Source: Strigamia acuminata (lineage: Eukaryota > Arthropoda > Chilopoda > Geophilomorpha > Linotaeniidae). Taken from it: DNA of 64,000 nt. The position numbers and the translations under genes were made by a program. Positions 42,082 to 53,573 of the stretch are shown one piece after another. The stretch is from contig OX442314.1 of the NCBI GenBank assembly GCA_949358305.1, forward strand, positions 50,414,581 through 50,478,580. Direction: 5' to 3'. How positions within the stretch are numbered: position 1 is the stretch's first letter; each line of letters begins with the position of its first letter. The notes under the pieces are model-generated. The model worked only from the letters and a program-made list of their open reading frames with translations, was not told the DNA's origin and did not search any database.

Positions 42082-42905
42082 CGCCGTGGCTATTCTTACG
42101 TACGTACGTAAGAATAGCCAATAGCCACGGTGCTATTCTTACGTACATACCAAAAATTGCAGGAAAAGCCCATCCACGGCCCCTGAAAAAGTGTATATTT
42201 GTACGTACGTACGTAAGAATAACGCCGTGGCTATTCTTACGTACATAGCGGGCCGCCAGGGGGGGGGTCATTATTCTTACGTACCGTATGTGGGAGGATT
42301 ATATACCACCTACACGTGTGGTGTCGCGCTATTTCCACCGATATCGATTAGGTTAGTTTAGGTTTAGTTTTGTTGTAATAATTTGTTGTGGCTATGTCCG
42401 TGAATGATTCTATTGTTAGTGTTGCCAAAAACGACTGAATTCAATGTCTGAAATTGTCTGAAATGACCAAAACGACTGAATTCAATGTCTGAAGTGACCA
42501 AAATATTCCATTATTAAAAAAAGAAAATAAAAAAACAAAACGCTGGTTTCATTTTGTTTGTTTTGAGGGGCAAATCCTGAGCGCGACATGCTGGTGGGTT
42601 TCATTCATCCCTGCCCGTACGTACATACGTACGTAAGAATAGCGGCACGTCGGGCAAACGTTATTCTTACGTACGTACGTAGAAATAGCCAATACGCTAT
42701 TCTTACGTACGTACCGTACTGCCTCATTTAAACGCCCGGGCGTTTAATTCTTTTTTTGGGCCGACCCCCTCCCGGTAAAGTCGGTTCGGGGCGGCGCGCG
42801 GTGCAATAAACGCCGCCGAATCCCCGGCGTTTATTCGGGCCCGGCGTTTGAATGAACCCGGGCGTTTAAATGAGGCAGTACGGTACATAAGAATATCCTC
42901 GGCCA
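42082..42905. mobile_element. Unusual palindrome-rich element with TACGTACGTA motifs
   Basis: 824 bp inserted between two more copies of AAAATAAT (42074-42081 and 42906-42913). The ends form an imperfect inverted repeat (GCCGTGGCTATTCTTACGTAC against GCCGAGGATATTCTTATGTAC). Inside, TATTCTTACGTAC or its complement recurs about ten times, several as back-to-back palindromes. No ORF of note. It also holds the small inverted-repeat element at 42711-42886. Confidence 0.65.
42711..42886. mobile_element. MITE-like element with perfect 30-bp inverted ends
   Basis: 42711-42740 and 42857-42886 are perfect reverse complements (core TGCCTCATTTAAACGCCCGG). The interior is GC-rich. A GTAC target duplication is possible, but GTAC abounds here, so the true ends are ambiguous. 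Confidence 0.7.
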
Positions 42906-43607
42906 AAAATAATACCAGCATGAAACCTCAAATAAAATCTCAAATGCTCTAGTATAGTAGGATTATGTTTGGGTAACCAAAATGCATTTTTTTTATAGAA
43001 AAAAATCTGCACGCATTAATTTTAATCAAATTGGTGAATGCTACACCGGCATATTCGAATGCTACACCGAATGCTACACCGGCATATTCGAATGCAGGCC
43101 TACAACACCAAATGATTTGACATCGTTTATCCCAGAATAAATGAATAAACAGGGAGAAATCTTAACCAAAACCATCGTATCAAAATCCTATCTTATTCGC
43201 CGTGGATAAAATTCTTAATAAATACGATCGAAAAACAATGCATGAATTCGAGAATAAACATCGGATTAAAATGGCGTGCGAAATGACACTTTCGACCGTG
43301 AAGAAATATTTCACTCAAATCAAACCATCGACTCGCAATCCAGCCTTAATCCTGTACCTCGGTTATTCATTGATTACATACTGCGTGAATACGACGGAAA
43401 AACCACGGGAAATTGCGACAAATACCGAACCGAAAATGCTTCGATGCGAGAAGAAACAACGGCTGGAAACGACGCCTGAAATAGAGGAAGAAACACGTGA
43501 TTGCTGCTATCAGCTGCTATTGGTTGGAATCAATGCGCGGGAATTGCATCATTTTCCTTGTTCCCTCCAGAGCGGCGCTGCGACTCGGTGAGAGTGTAAG
43601 TTTTATC

Positions 43608-43637
43608 ACAGTCCATAGAATACATTCTATGGACTGT
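43608..43637. repeat. Near-perfect palindrome, 14-bp arms
   Basis: ACAGTCCATAGAAT and its exact complement are separated by two bases. It lies just right of the X2 boundary and could be the compact remnant of a MITE. Confidence 0.8.
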
Positions 43638-43776
43638 GGTTTTATGTATTGGGTAAGTGTTGTTCGTCTTGTAGTAGACTTGTAGTAGCCTAGTTCGATC
43701 TCCAGTCCCGTACTGACTGGTTGATAACACGGTGAATGCGCAACCCCTAGACAACTGCAATAAAGATTATACAATC

Positions 43777-44035
43777 CAAATCAAAATGTTTATAAAATTA
43801 ATCAAAATGTTTATAAAATTAATCAAAATGTTTATAAAATTAATCAAAATGTTTATAAAATTAATCTAAATGTTTATAAAATTAATCAAAATGTTTATAA
43901 AATTAATCAAAATGTTTATAAAATTAATCAAAATGTTTATAAAATTAATCTAAATGTTTATAAAATTAATCTAAATGTTTATAAAATTAATCTAAATCTT
44001 TTTTAAAATTAATCTAAATGTTTATAAATTTAATC
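43777..44035 (+). repeat. 21-bp minisatellite
   Basis: About twelve tandem copies of AATCAAAATGTTTATAAAAT plus T, with T/A variants (ATCTAAATG) clustered toward the right. Confidence 0.92.
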
Positions 44036-44283
44036 AAAATGTGCTGTGGCAGCCATCTTTGTTGTGGTCAAAAACACGTGTTTACCAGATTCCAATGTAA
44101 TTGTAATCACGTAATTGTATTCAATTGTAATTTTAATCATGTATACTGCGACTGCCTTTAAAAAAAGAAGCAAAAAAGCTTACAAAATTGACTATCATTG
44201 ATTGTTTTGATGAAAATAATCCATTTGTTACCAAACAAATCAAAGTGTTCGCTCAAAATCAAAACACTAGGGTTTGTTCGACT

Positions 44284-46039
44284 TGTGACGATTCTACTTT
44301 TGGCTGATTTAATAGCCATTTAAGATAGATAAATAATCGGTTTAAACAAGACGTTGCTAGGAGTAGCAACAACCTAACCGAGATAAGCTTACAGAAGTCT
44401 GTGCAAAAAAAATATGAATTCATGACTGAGCAGAAAATAACTTACAGTTTTAGTGTGACATAACATATTTATTACTGAATAATAATAACATAGTTCGTGG
44501 GTTCTTGACGCGTGTAAACGGCGGCATCAACTGGTTGAGGATCCGGGCGAAGCCAGAGGGATACGGCTGACTTGCGGCATCGTCACAAATAGCGCTACGG
44601 AGACGTATTTGGTCCGCAGCTCGAGTATCTAATGATGCGAAGAATCCTTCGCAGGAATAGGAATATTCGGCAGAATATTCCATTGTTTCAAATGAATAAA
44701 TGTAAAGTGATTAATGGAATATAACAAATGAATTGTTATATAAATATTAATTGGGCGGGGACCGCCGCGACAATTGAGAGAACGTCGCGGGAGTTGTTGA
44801 GACTCCACCCGCCAGCATGCCTTACGACGACGAGATCTCGTGATCAGGCGCCGAGTATTTAATTGTACGCTTTAATTCGCTATCGGTGGTACCAACCACC
44901 AGGTAAACATTTCTATGGACTTACCGGGTTTAAAAGATATTGCCAATACAGGATTACCAATGCCCGAGTAATTTGTTTAACACGATATATTGTATATATC
45001 GTTCACGGGTTACTAACCCGGAGGGTACGATGGGGCAGGGACCGTCACGACGGTCGAGAGAACCATCGCGGGAGGATTTGACTCCTCCATCCGCCAGCAT
45101 GCCTTACGATGGCGGGATCCAATGATCGAGCACCGGGTAAATATTACTTGGCCACTGCCGTTGGATTACCATTATCCAGGTAGTTATTTATCGCAACATC
45201 TTTAGATATTACTCACGGGCTACCAACCCGGCGTGTTACCTGTGCATTAGGCCTTTACCGACTTTTAACGAGCGGAAGGACCAATCGTAGAAAGACGGGA
45301 ACCTGCGTGGGTTGTTTACAACAACCATCCTGCAGCGGACTGTGGCCAGTTAGCTGAGGGACCTACTTTCATTTAGCAAGGTCGTACTGTATACGACCGT
45401 TATATTAAGCCACCGTACGAAGTCCTACTGTCCCGTAGAACAGCTGGCTAACGTTACGGGGCCATTTCATGCGAATGCATGTCTATTACCGGAGTTAGCC
45501 TTCCCGAAATAGCCCTGCAACAGCAATAACAAAATAGTAATGAATACTAACTGTGGAGAGCTGAGGTGGCCTGATGTGTCGATAGAGAATAATGAAATCA
45601 AACGATAACAATTCAACTACAGACAATATACAAGTTCAGTTATCAAGCCAGGGGGGTTAGTGGGTGAGAAACTGGAGCTTATATAGTTCTGTAGAACTAC
45701 TAGATTGGCGACAGCCAATCAGCGTACGAAACGGCGGATTCGTGGGTCACTAGTCCGGACCTAATATATGACTATGTCCAGATGGGCCCAGTTGGGGGTG
45801 GGAAGGGTCCAATTGGCCCCCTTCGACAGGTAAGTAATGTGGATATTGATTCGATAGAATCAACTTTGTCAAGTAAATAATACTTAGTTTATATCGAATA
45901 AAATAGTTATATTTTATTCACCGTGTTTAAATAATTATTTACCACACTTTTTAGTTTTATCGAGTTTGAATTACGCGCGTTTGGTAAACAGCGCCATCTA
46001 TTGTGAACATTTGATAAATACGGATTTGTAATCATCACA
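44284..46039 (-). repeat. Element A 3' LTR, 1756 bp
   Basis: On the minus strand it begins TGTGATGATT and ends AATCGTCACA. The left 699 bp equal 57123-57821. Upstream on minus stands CCGGGGGATG, the polypurine tract. It has internal self-similarity: the CGCCAGCATGCCTTACGA block occurs at about 44810 and again, diverged, at about 45091, each with a preceding GGGACCG segment. Confidence 0.88.
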
Positions 46040-46788
46040 CATCCCCCGGTGACAATCATAGAGTTTACCAACTTTTAATTGTCATTCTTAATGTATAAGA
46101 AATGTTCACCTAATTCTATCGAATTAATCCACTTGGTAAGTATTTTATTAAACTTAATCACGTTATTTCTTTCAGAAACTTCGGTACTCGATTAGACTAA
46201 TCGGCTTCACTGTACAACGCAACTCCCGGTTGCTAAGCGACGGAAATGGACTCGTCCGAACATGGATACATGTTTGAGAAAATTAATTTCGATAGAAATT
46301 TTTATTTTCTTCGTCAAATAAACTTCTCCATAGCTTATTAATCAACAAGATAATCAATAAAAATAAATTTATGCAAAACTTTATTTATCGAAAATCTAAA
46401 CTACTAATTTTTTTATTACGATTGTCATAAAAAATTAACGAATTTCAACTTGAAATTCTTCAACGCTTCAATCAAAGCAAAACAAACACAATTTCCACAA
46501 ATAATTATGAAATTCGCAAATAAATCAAACAAACATATATTAATATGATTAGTTCAAATAAACATCCAAATTGAATTCGAAAACAAAACAAATTAAATTG
46601 AATCCAATTTTAAATCAACTATATTCTTATGAATATTTAAATAATTAGTTCAAGATCTTGAAACCAAACAACACAACACTCGTGAGAATATTTCTTAAGT
46701 AGTTTCGAATAACACAACAAAACACTTGGAGTATTTTTAGTCATAAAAAGCTCCACTCGGAAAAATAACGAACGTTAATTTGTCCCTT
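46040..46788 (-). other. Element A 3' untranslated region
   Basis: AT-rich, without ORFs, between the ORF3 stop and the 3' LTR. Confidence 0.6.
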
Positions 46789-48306
46789 CTAATCTTTCTT
46801 TTCGACGTCAGTCGAATCTTTCTCTTCCTTCTTCTCGACTTCGGCAGAAGTCAGGAGATCGGACTCTTCAGTTGCTTCAGTCGAAGCGGCAGAAAACACA
46901 GCTTCTACGGAAGCTTCAATTTCTTCCGGACTCGGAGGCGGAAACGGCATGTCGTCGAGAAGCTCGGCCACGAAATCGACGACCGAAGGCAACTCTTCTG
47001 CATCCTCGAACTGAGCGTCGTCCGATGTTTCAGACTTGGACGCTGGAGGAGCGCTGGACACGTCGGTTACGGCCGCTGGAGGATCCTCCACGGGTTTAGA
47101 CGATGCTTCCACGGCCTGTTGAAGCTTTCGAGCTCGCCCTCGTGCCAAGATGTTGGTTCGTTGAACCTTGGCAATTTCCTTTGCTCGGTCGAGCGTAAGA
47201 CAGCCTCGCCCACGCGACATCGCTCTTGGTCGAACGAATTCTTCTACGACCTCGCTTCCAACGCTTTCGGCGGCTTGGACAGTTTCAGTAGAAACTTCGG
47301 AGTCCTCGGACGGCGGTGGCGACTGTCGAAGGGGTTCGACTCGGACACCGGCGTTGGCCTCAGCGCGGGTCCAGGTGAGGAAGCGCGGGTCGATGTAAAC
47401 CGCTTCGCCACGACTATTCAGGAAAAGACGGCACTTTGGGCAGTGAGCCCAACATCGCTTCTCATTCGGCTTAATGCCTTTCACCACGTGGGGCTGAACC
47501 TCTTTGCGCCACGGCTCTAAACGCGGTCGCGTTTTTCTTCCACGACAATTTGGACAACGCATCAATGAAGACCCTGCGGATGCACCGCAGCACCACCCGC
47601 AGCTGACGCAGAACGGGCAGATCGTCTCTGTTGCCTGGTCCGTTACGATGTTATCGTGCGGAATTCCTGCGGCCATGTCACGCTCGCATTGTTCTTTGCG
47701 TAGGCAGGCCTTCTCGTCCTTCTTTCTTGCCTTATTAGCCGCTCGGTACTCGCGGTTGCGAGAAACAGGCTCCGAAAAACGTAAAGCGCCCGGCGGCGGC
47801 TCATTCCATCCGTATTCTGATGCCGAAGATTCAGCACCAGCAGGGAGACGTACATCAGACGTTGATTGTCCCGCTACAGTCGGTGCAGTCGCATTCGACG
47901 TGTTGGCGACGATAGGCGCCACGCTTGCAGTTGGCGGCCGAAATTCTGGTGAATGCGGGGCCAACGGGACGTTGATAACGTTCGCGGGCGGAAATGCCAC
48001 CTGGGCCAACGGGGCCAATTGCGCCGACTCATAAACGGTTGGCTGCGCAGATGTGGACGGGGCCTGCATCATCGAATTCAAATCGAGCGGAAGTCCGTCC
48101 GGATGGACGCTCAACCAATTTAGCGTTGCGAGTTGCAGCGGTGTCAGGGCGTACATCGAGGCGGCCGCCGTCGGTATTGGTTGGGCCCTCATGTATGCAC
48201 GTTCGGCCGAACGCCGTTGCTCGTCACTAGACGAAGTCGATGAGCTCGAGCTTTCATGACGGTGACGTCGATGACTCCGCTTTGAACGGTGTTTACTACC
48301 TCCCAT
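46789..48306 (-). CDS. Element A ORF3: accessory protein with a three-CxxC zinc-binding core
   Basis: ATG at 48306 (MGGSKHRSKRSHRRHRHESS), 505 residues. A splice-acceptor-like TTGATTAATCAG ends exactly at the ATG, suggesting a spliced subgenomic mRNA like that of retroviral third ORFs. The N-terminus is basic and Ser-rich, followed by a Pro/Ala-rich linker. The core has CPFC near 230, CGWCCG, CPNC near 252, PW...P.VKGI, CPKC near 289, GEAVYIDPRF, and then an acidic, Ser-rich tail rich in coiled-coil-like segments. I see no signal peptide or membrane segment, so it is not an envelope protein. Element B has the same core in the same place. The zinc pairs resemble zinc ribbons or DnaJ-type modules, but I recognise no family. 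A nucleic-acid or chaperone-like role is only a guess. Confidence 0.8.
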   Translation of the reverse strand: MGGSKHRSKRSHRRHRHESSSSSTSSSDEQRRSAERAYMRAQPIPTAAASMYALTPLQLATLNWLSVHPDGLPLDLNSMMQAPSTSAQPTVYESAQLAPLAQVAFPPANVINVPLAPHSPEFRPPTASVAPIVANTSNATAPTVAGQSTSDVRLPAGAESSASEYGWNEPPPGALRFSEPVSRNREYRAANKARKKDEKACLRKEQCERDMAAGIPHDNIVTDQATETICPFCVSCGWCCGASAGSSLMRCPNCRGRKTRPRLEPWRKEVQPHVVKGIKPNEKRCWAHCPKCRLFLNSRGEAVYIDPRFLTWTRAEANAGVRVEPLRQSPPPSEDSEVSTETVQAAESVGSEVVEEFVRPRAMSRGRGCLTLDRAKEIAKVQRTNILARGRARKLQQAVEASSKPVEDPPAAVTDVSSAPPASKSETSDDAQFEDAEELPSVVDFVAELLDDMPFPPPSPEEIEASVEAVFSAASTEATEESDLLTSAEVEKKEEKDSTDVEKKD

Positions 48307-49367
48307 CTGATTAATCAAAATAAATTAATTTATTAAAATAATTTCACTTTGAAATAATCAGTCCTTGAGTCCAAAGAATTAAAAAGTATTGTTCGCAACG
48401 AAACACACACAACTCGAGTTATTTATAACCCTTAACACGTGACTCTAATGAGTCACATTCCCCTTGTGTTTATGACACGAGAATGGACTCGCCGACAGGG
48501 ATTTTCATCGAAAATCGCAACTTGTTGATTTTTCAAAAGAAAAATTCTTTTAGTTTCTTTAAACTATTTAATCCAACTTTCGAGTGTCAAAGATAACTTT
48601 CGGATTAATTAATTAACACTTAGTCTAATAAATATCTTACATCGAAAATTCATCGCCAAATAATTTTATGCAAGCCTCGACCGCGACTTGATTTAAATAA
48701 TTAGTGCCTACATACTTAAATCTTAATAATTCATTATTAAATTTAAAACTAAACTATTCGACCGAATAGTTAAACTTCTAGAGTGATTTAATGCCGATTC
48801 ACGCTTATAACAACACGTGAATTTCTAACTGTTATCGGGACGCCGATATTTTTTTAATTGTTGCGAACAATTTTTTTGTAATTCTTTGGTCAAAGAAAAA
48901 TTTCGAAAACTACTTACTGTTGAAGCTAGTTTTCGTGCTTGAAGTTGGCTAAATGAATTAGCGTCGAATTCTCGAGTCGAAAAGCGAAGACGGTTGAAGG
49001 GACGAAGTCACTAGTATCCGTGTGTTTAACGAAGTGTTTTTTGTGCAAAGAACCCTGGGAATTTTATTCTCTATTAATTGTCGGGTTCGAGGTTTAATCA
49101 CACCTCGTAAATCTCGTATCCTCGTGAAGAGGCGAGATTATCACTTTTCAAAGTAATTTCTCCGTATTTTAGTTAAAATACATATATAAACATGACCAAA
49201 TAATAAAATACTCTATCGAATATTTTAACTAATCGCAACAAATTCATTTTTTAATATAAATTTCGATACTCTTCATATCAAAGTGTCCCCCGGTGTTGAG
49301 ATTATAAATCACTACACCTGTCAGACATGTAAATAATTACAGTCTTCAAGTTTTGAATAAAACTTTA
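48307..49367 (-). other. Element A pol-ORF3 spacer
   Basis: About 1.06 kb of AT-rich sequence without an ORF. On minus it ends at the ORF3 acceptor-like site. GTGTCCCCCGGTG near 49284 resembles the polypurine-tract region at 46040, so a piece of the 3' region may be duplicated here. Confidence 0.5.
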
Positions 49368-52300
49368 TCAATTCCAACAGAACTTTGAGGCTTTGCCATG
49401 TTGTTGGTAAGGTTTCTTAAATACTGCGGAAATATTTCGCACGAAATTTTCATCCGCATATTTAGGATTTGGTTTTCGTTCTCGTCGTGGACGAGTGCTA
49501 GTTCGAGGAACTATCGGTTGGGGTTTGCGGGGTTTTCGAGGCGGTTTCTTTGGAACTTCGCCTCTTTTTAACGCCGCTTTCCTTTCCATAGCAGTTAAGC
49601 GTTGTCTATGTCTATGTTTAGACTTTGTGGGCGCAGATTTGTCAATCTGCACTGAAGTTGAGTCGGATAATTCCATTGGAATTTCTGAGGAAGTTTCAGG
49701 AATTAATTCCATTTCTTCAGCCTCCGGAAGTTGATTACTTTCGTCCATCCATTTAGGATTTTCTTGAGGCGAGTAAGAGGCGGACTTTTGTCCTATTTTC
49801 CAAGTCTCAATCGGGTACGACGGAGTATAGGGATACAACGCTTTAATATTTACTGATTTTTCAATCGAACCATCAGCTAATTTGCGTAATTTATACGCTC
49901 CGCCAGGAAGTACTTTAGTAATTTCCCACGGTCCATCTCTCTTCTCGGCAAATCCAGCGGAGATATTTTTATCTGCGCACGAGAGAATGTGAGTCTGTTT
50001 CCAAACTAAATCTCCAACTTCGAACTCCGTAATTACGAACTTTTGTTCGTGTATTTTCCTATGTCGTTCAAAATTCAATTGAATTCTGCGATGCATCTCT
50101 TGATGCGATCTGCGCAATACCTCCAATAGTACTCTGACATATTTTTCTGGATTTTCTTTGTCAAATGGATTGGCATGTTTAATAATCCTTGGGTCGAAAG
50201 GTAATGTTACGATCCTTCCCGTGTTAAGCAGCATCGGGCTTGATCCCGTTGCCGATGACACATTGTTTCGCATTGCGAATGCAAATTCGTCTAAATAACG
50301 TGGCCATTGCGTGTGCACGTCTGTGTACAGGGCCAGCATCGTCTTTATGTCTCTATTGGCTCGCTCTGTCGGGTTCGCCTGGGCATGATACGTGCTCGTA
50401 TGAGACGGGCGAATGTTGTACATTTCGCAATACTCATTGTAAATATCGGAAACGAATTGCTTTCCGTTATCGCTCACAATCTTTTTGGGGTGTCCCCATC
50501 TGTTTGTAACAGATCTTAATTCTTGAACGCAGTTAGCGCTCGTGGCTTTGGTCAAAGCCTTAATTTCAACGAACTTGGTACAATTGTCAATAATGACAAA
50601 AATATACTGGTTTTGGGACCTTCCCGCAGGTTTTGGGCCCATCAAGTCCATGTTAATACATTCCCAAGGATTGGTCATGTTGTGAGGCGTGTAGGGAGCT
50701 GCGTGCCTTTTCTGTTGAATAGGCTTGTACTGGGCACAGTGCGTGCAGCTTTTGACGTAGTTCCTGACACTTCTACTCATACCAGGCCAGAAATATATTA
50801 AACGCGTTTTCTCAAGCGTCTTACTCATCCCAGCGTGACCGCTTAGGGGGTGGCCATGACAAGCGAAGAGTACTCGTTTTACGAGTGAACTGGGTACAAC
50901 GGCTTTAAAGCCGTTTCCCGAATCGTTTAACTCCTCTTCGAACGAAGGGTTAAAATAGATGATCATTTGATCACCATCTTTTTCTTTTTTGTCCAAACAA
51001 TAGTTTTTGACTTTGTTTTTCCATTCTTTTATTTCAGATTGTGGTATCCCAACAACCTTGTCATTCAATAAATATTCTCGAATGCGTTTGCATTCAGTAT
51101 CTAGTAACTGAGCATCTATTATTTCTCTCCTTGTAGGAGGGACTTCTTTAAGTACTTCAGTCAATGCACTGTACAAGGTTTCTTGTACTTCCTCCCCCTC
51201 CCTTTCTTCAGAACATTCTTTAGAATTTTCTGAAAAATAGGAACGCATACTAGCCAAAAATTCTCGTTTTTCTGGGGCACGATTTAATGAAACAGAAGGA
51301 TTTCCGTCCCATTCAGGCCAGTATTGTTTAATTTCGACAGGTTCCACATGGTCACGAAGAGGAATGTCTTCCTCTGTTAGTGGGGCTCTAGAAAGTGCAT
51401 CTGCAACTTGATTAGCAGCACCTTTTCGAAAAACAATTTTAAAATTTCCACATTGGATTCTTAAGGCCCATCGGCCAAATTTCCCCGATGGTTCAGGCGT
51501 TCGCATCAACCATTTCAGTGCTTCAGCATCTGATTCCAAAGTAAACGTACCATATTCGAGATATGGTTTAAATCGATCGATAGCCCACACGACTGCGAGA
51601 CATTCGAGTTCCGGCGTTGTATAACGCTTCTCTGCTCCACGTAAAACTCTGCTTGCATAAGCTACAGGTCTGGGTACAGAAATGTTTTTCTGCTTCTTTT
51701 CGTCGAAGATATCGACGTCTTGGCAAAGGACAGCTCCTAAGCCTTCATGAGAGGCGTCAGTCATGACAACAAATGGCAGAGTCATGTCTGGTTTGTGTAG
51801 ACAATTGTCGCCACAAAGTAGCTCTTTAATTTTATTAAAAGCTTCTGTCTGCTCATCTCCCCATTCAAATGGAGTTTTCTCATTCATCATACGTGTGTAT
51901 GGTGTGGCAATAGTCCCGTGATTTGGAACAAACTTCCTGAAGAAGTTAGTCATGCCGTGAAAACGCTGAATGTCTTTAGCACACGTGGGGGTGGGAAATT
52001 TCATGATCGCCGATATTTTATCGGGATCACCGAAGAGACCTTCGGGTTTAATCCAGTGGCCCAAGAATTTTAATTCTGTGCGGCCAAAACGAGATTTCGC
52101 TTTGTTTATTGTCATGTTGGCTTGGTTAAGCCTTTCCAAAACATCTCGAACGTGTTTGAGATGATCATCCCAATTATCTGAATACACAATTACGTCATCC
52201 AAATAAACCAACGCGTAGTCTTGCAAAGCTGAGCCTAAAATGCCTTCCATCAGACGCTGGAAAGTACAAGGCGCATTGCAAAGGCCGAACGGCATTCGCA

Positions 52301-53566
52301 CAAATTGATAAGGGCCGTTTGGCGTATAAAACGCCGTTTTTGGACGATCTTCCTTACACATTTCTACTTGGTAGTAACCTTTAACAAGGTCAATAGACGT
52401 AAAATACTTTGCCGGACCAGTATTATGTAATAAAAGGTCAATACTTGGCATTTGTATTACTTCGACGTCAGTGATGGCATTTAGCCACCGGTAGTCAATG
52501 CACATCCTATACGAGCCGTCAGGCTTCGCAACAATGACGGGATGACTTATGAAGGGCCCTTTGGCCTTTTCAATGAGTCCATCCTGTTCTAATTCTGCAG
52601 CTAGTTTGGTCATAATGGCTCTCTTGGCCGGGTTATACATTCTATACTGCATTTTGGGCAATGAATGCCCTTCTTTGAATTTAATACGATGTTGGGTCAC
52701 GTTAGTGCACCCAACTTGATCACGAAATACATTCGGTATCGAGTTAACCACTTCGCGAAGTGCTAGTCTTTGTTCTGGAGTGCAGTCGCTCTCCTCAACT
52801 AATTTTTCATCCCAAGTTAACACAGGGGTGTCTGTTAACTCAATCGAGTTGAGAGTGGACGACAGTCCTAAATACTCGAAAGTAATTCGATTTAACGGGG
52901 CGAGGGCCAAATTGGCTTCCTCCGATTCATAAGGAGCGGACCAATTAGGTTTATCTGCACAAGAGAACTCTTGTAAATGTGGATGCGGACTAATTTTCTG
53001 TCTGCGCATGAAATTGTGACCAAGTATCAAGCCACAAACTCGTTTTGCTAAAACGATGAAATTCATTGGTGTAAATTCATCAGCCCATTGCACGCACAAA
53101 GTTATTTGTCCGACAGGCTTGTGTGCTACGCCTACAGCGTTAACCAACATGTTTCTGGGGGCTTCTTGTAAAAATTCTGGCAAAGCCTGAGTTTCAGACA
53201 AGAGTTGTTCCCCGATGTAACATTGAGATGCTCCTGTATCCATGAGCGCGTTGTAGGTGAGTCCACCAATTGTGATCTTCATTCGAGGATCATCTTTATT
53301 ATTACCTAAAGTAATATTGTGCAAATTATTACCACCTATGACTCTGTTGAGTCGGCGGAGTCTACAGAATTTCTTCGTGTAGCACTTGTGTGGAAACAAT
53401 GTCAGATTTTTTAATTGTTCTGTCATTTTTTGCAGATTTTCCTCTACTCCGCCACTATGACTAGTGGCTATTTCAAGACAAGTTGTGTCTACATCCATAA
53501 ATAAAGTTTCCGATGCAGCATTAGCTACTTCTGGGGGATGGAATAAACCTTCGTCCCCCGGATCTA
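49368..53566 (-). CDS. Element A Pol (protease-RT-RNase H-integrase)
   Basis: By frameshift the frame starts near 53566; the first ATG is 53498 (MDVDTTCLEIATS), from which it has 1376 residues. Numbering from that ATG: protease LMDTGASQCYIG near 85; RT with the catalytic YLDDVIVY near 431 and PFGLCNAPCTF before it; RNase H TDASHEGLGAVL near 578; integrase zinc region HPLSGHAG...H near 882, then CTHCAQYK near 920; core NMDLMGP, VSDNGKQF and NPTERANRD near 951, 1006 and 1043. The 150-residue tail is basic with RKPRKPQP and ends KFCWN. There are no internal stops. In the cell it copies the RNA genome and inserts the DNA copy. Confidence 0.95.
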
Positions 53567-53573
53567 GTTTTTT
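53564..53573 (-). promoter_or_regulatory. -1 ribosomal frameshift site A AAA AAC before UAG
   Basis: On the minus strand the gag frame ends A AAA AAC TAG; the heptamer is the complement of 53567-53573. Slipping back one base gives a frame open into pol (KLDPGDEGLFHPP...). Same arrangement as in Gypsy 1. Confidence 0.85.

Larger units (their letters stand above)
37750..43594 (+). repeat. Repeat family X, copy 2, with nested insertions
   Basis: Begins with the same CTACGTGCTTGTATTGTTT as copy 1 and ends with the same CGACTCGGTGAGAG. Relative to copy 1 it carries extra sequence at about 37776-39005, 41684-42073 and 42082-42905, and lacks about 280 bp around 41010. The parent sequence is non-coding except for the decayed transposase block (39670-40015) and the 129-codon frame. 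Confidence 0.75.

Noticed and set aside
43777-44035. CRISPR-like direct repeats
   Set aside because: Units are contiguous with no unique spacers, and the genome is eukaryotic; it is a minisatellite.
45000-45500. Possible structural RNA in the GC-rich part of LTR A
   Set aside because: Short inverted repeats such as ACCAACCACCAGG occur, but I could not draw a tRNA or rRNA fold; it is better explained as LTR sequence.
46780-47520. 246-codon plus-strand ORF opposite ORF3 A
   Set aside because: Antisense shadow of the 505-residue ORF3; no recognisable motifs, and the opposite frame carries the conserved zinc core.
46789-48306. ORF3 as an envelope gene
   Set aside because: No signal peptide, hydrophobic segment, furin site or fusion peptide is visible in A or B.
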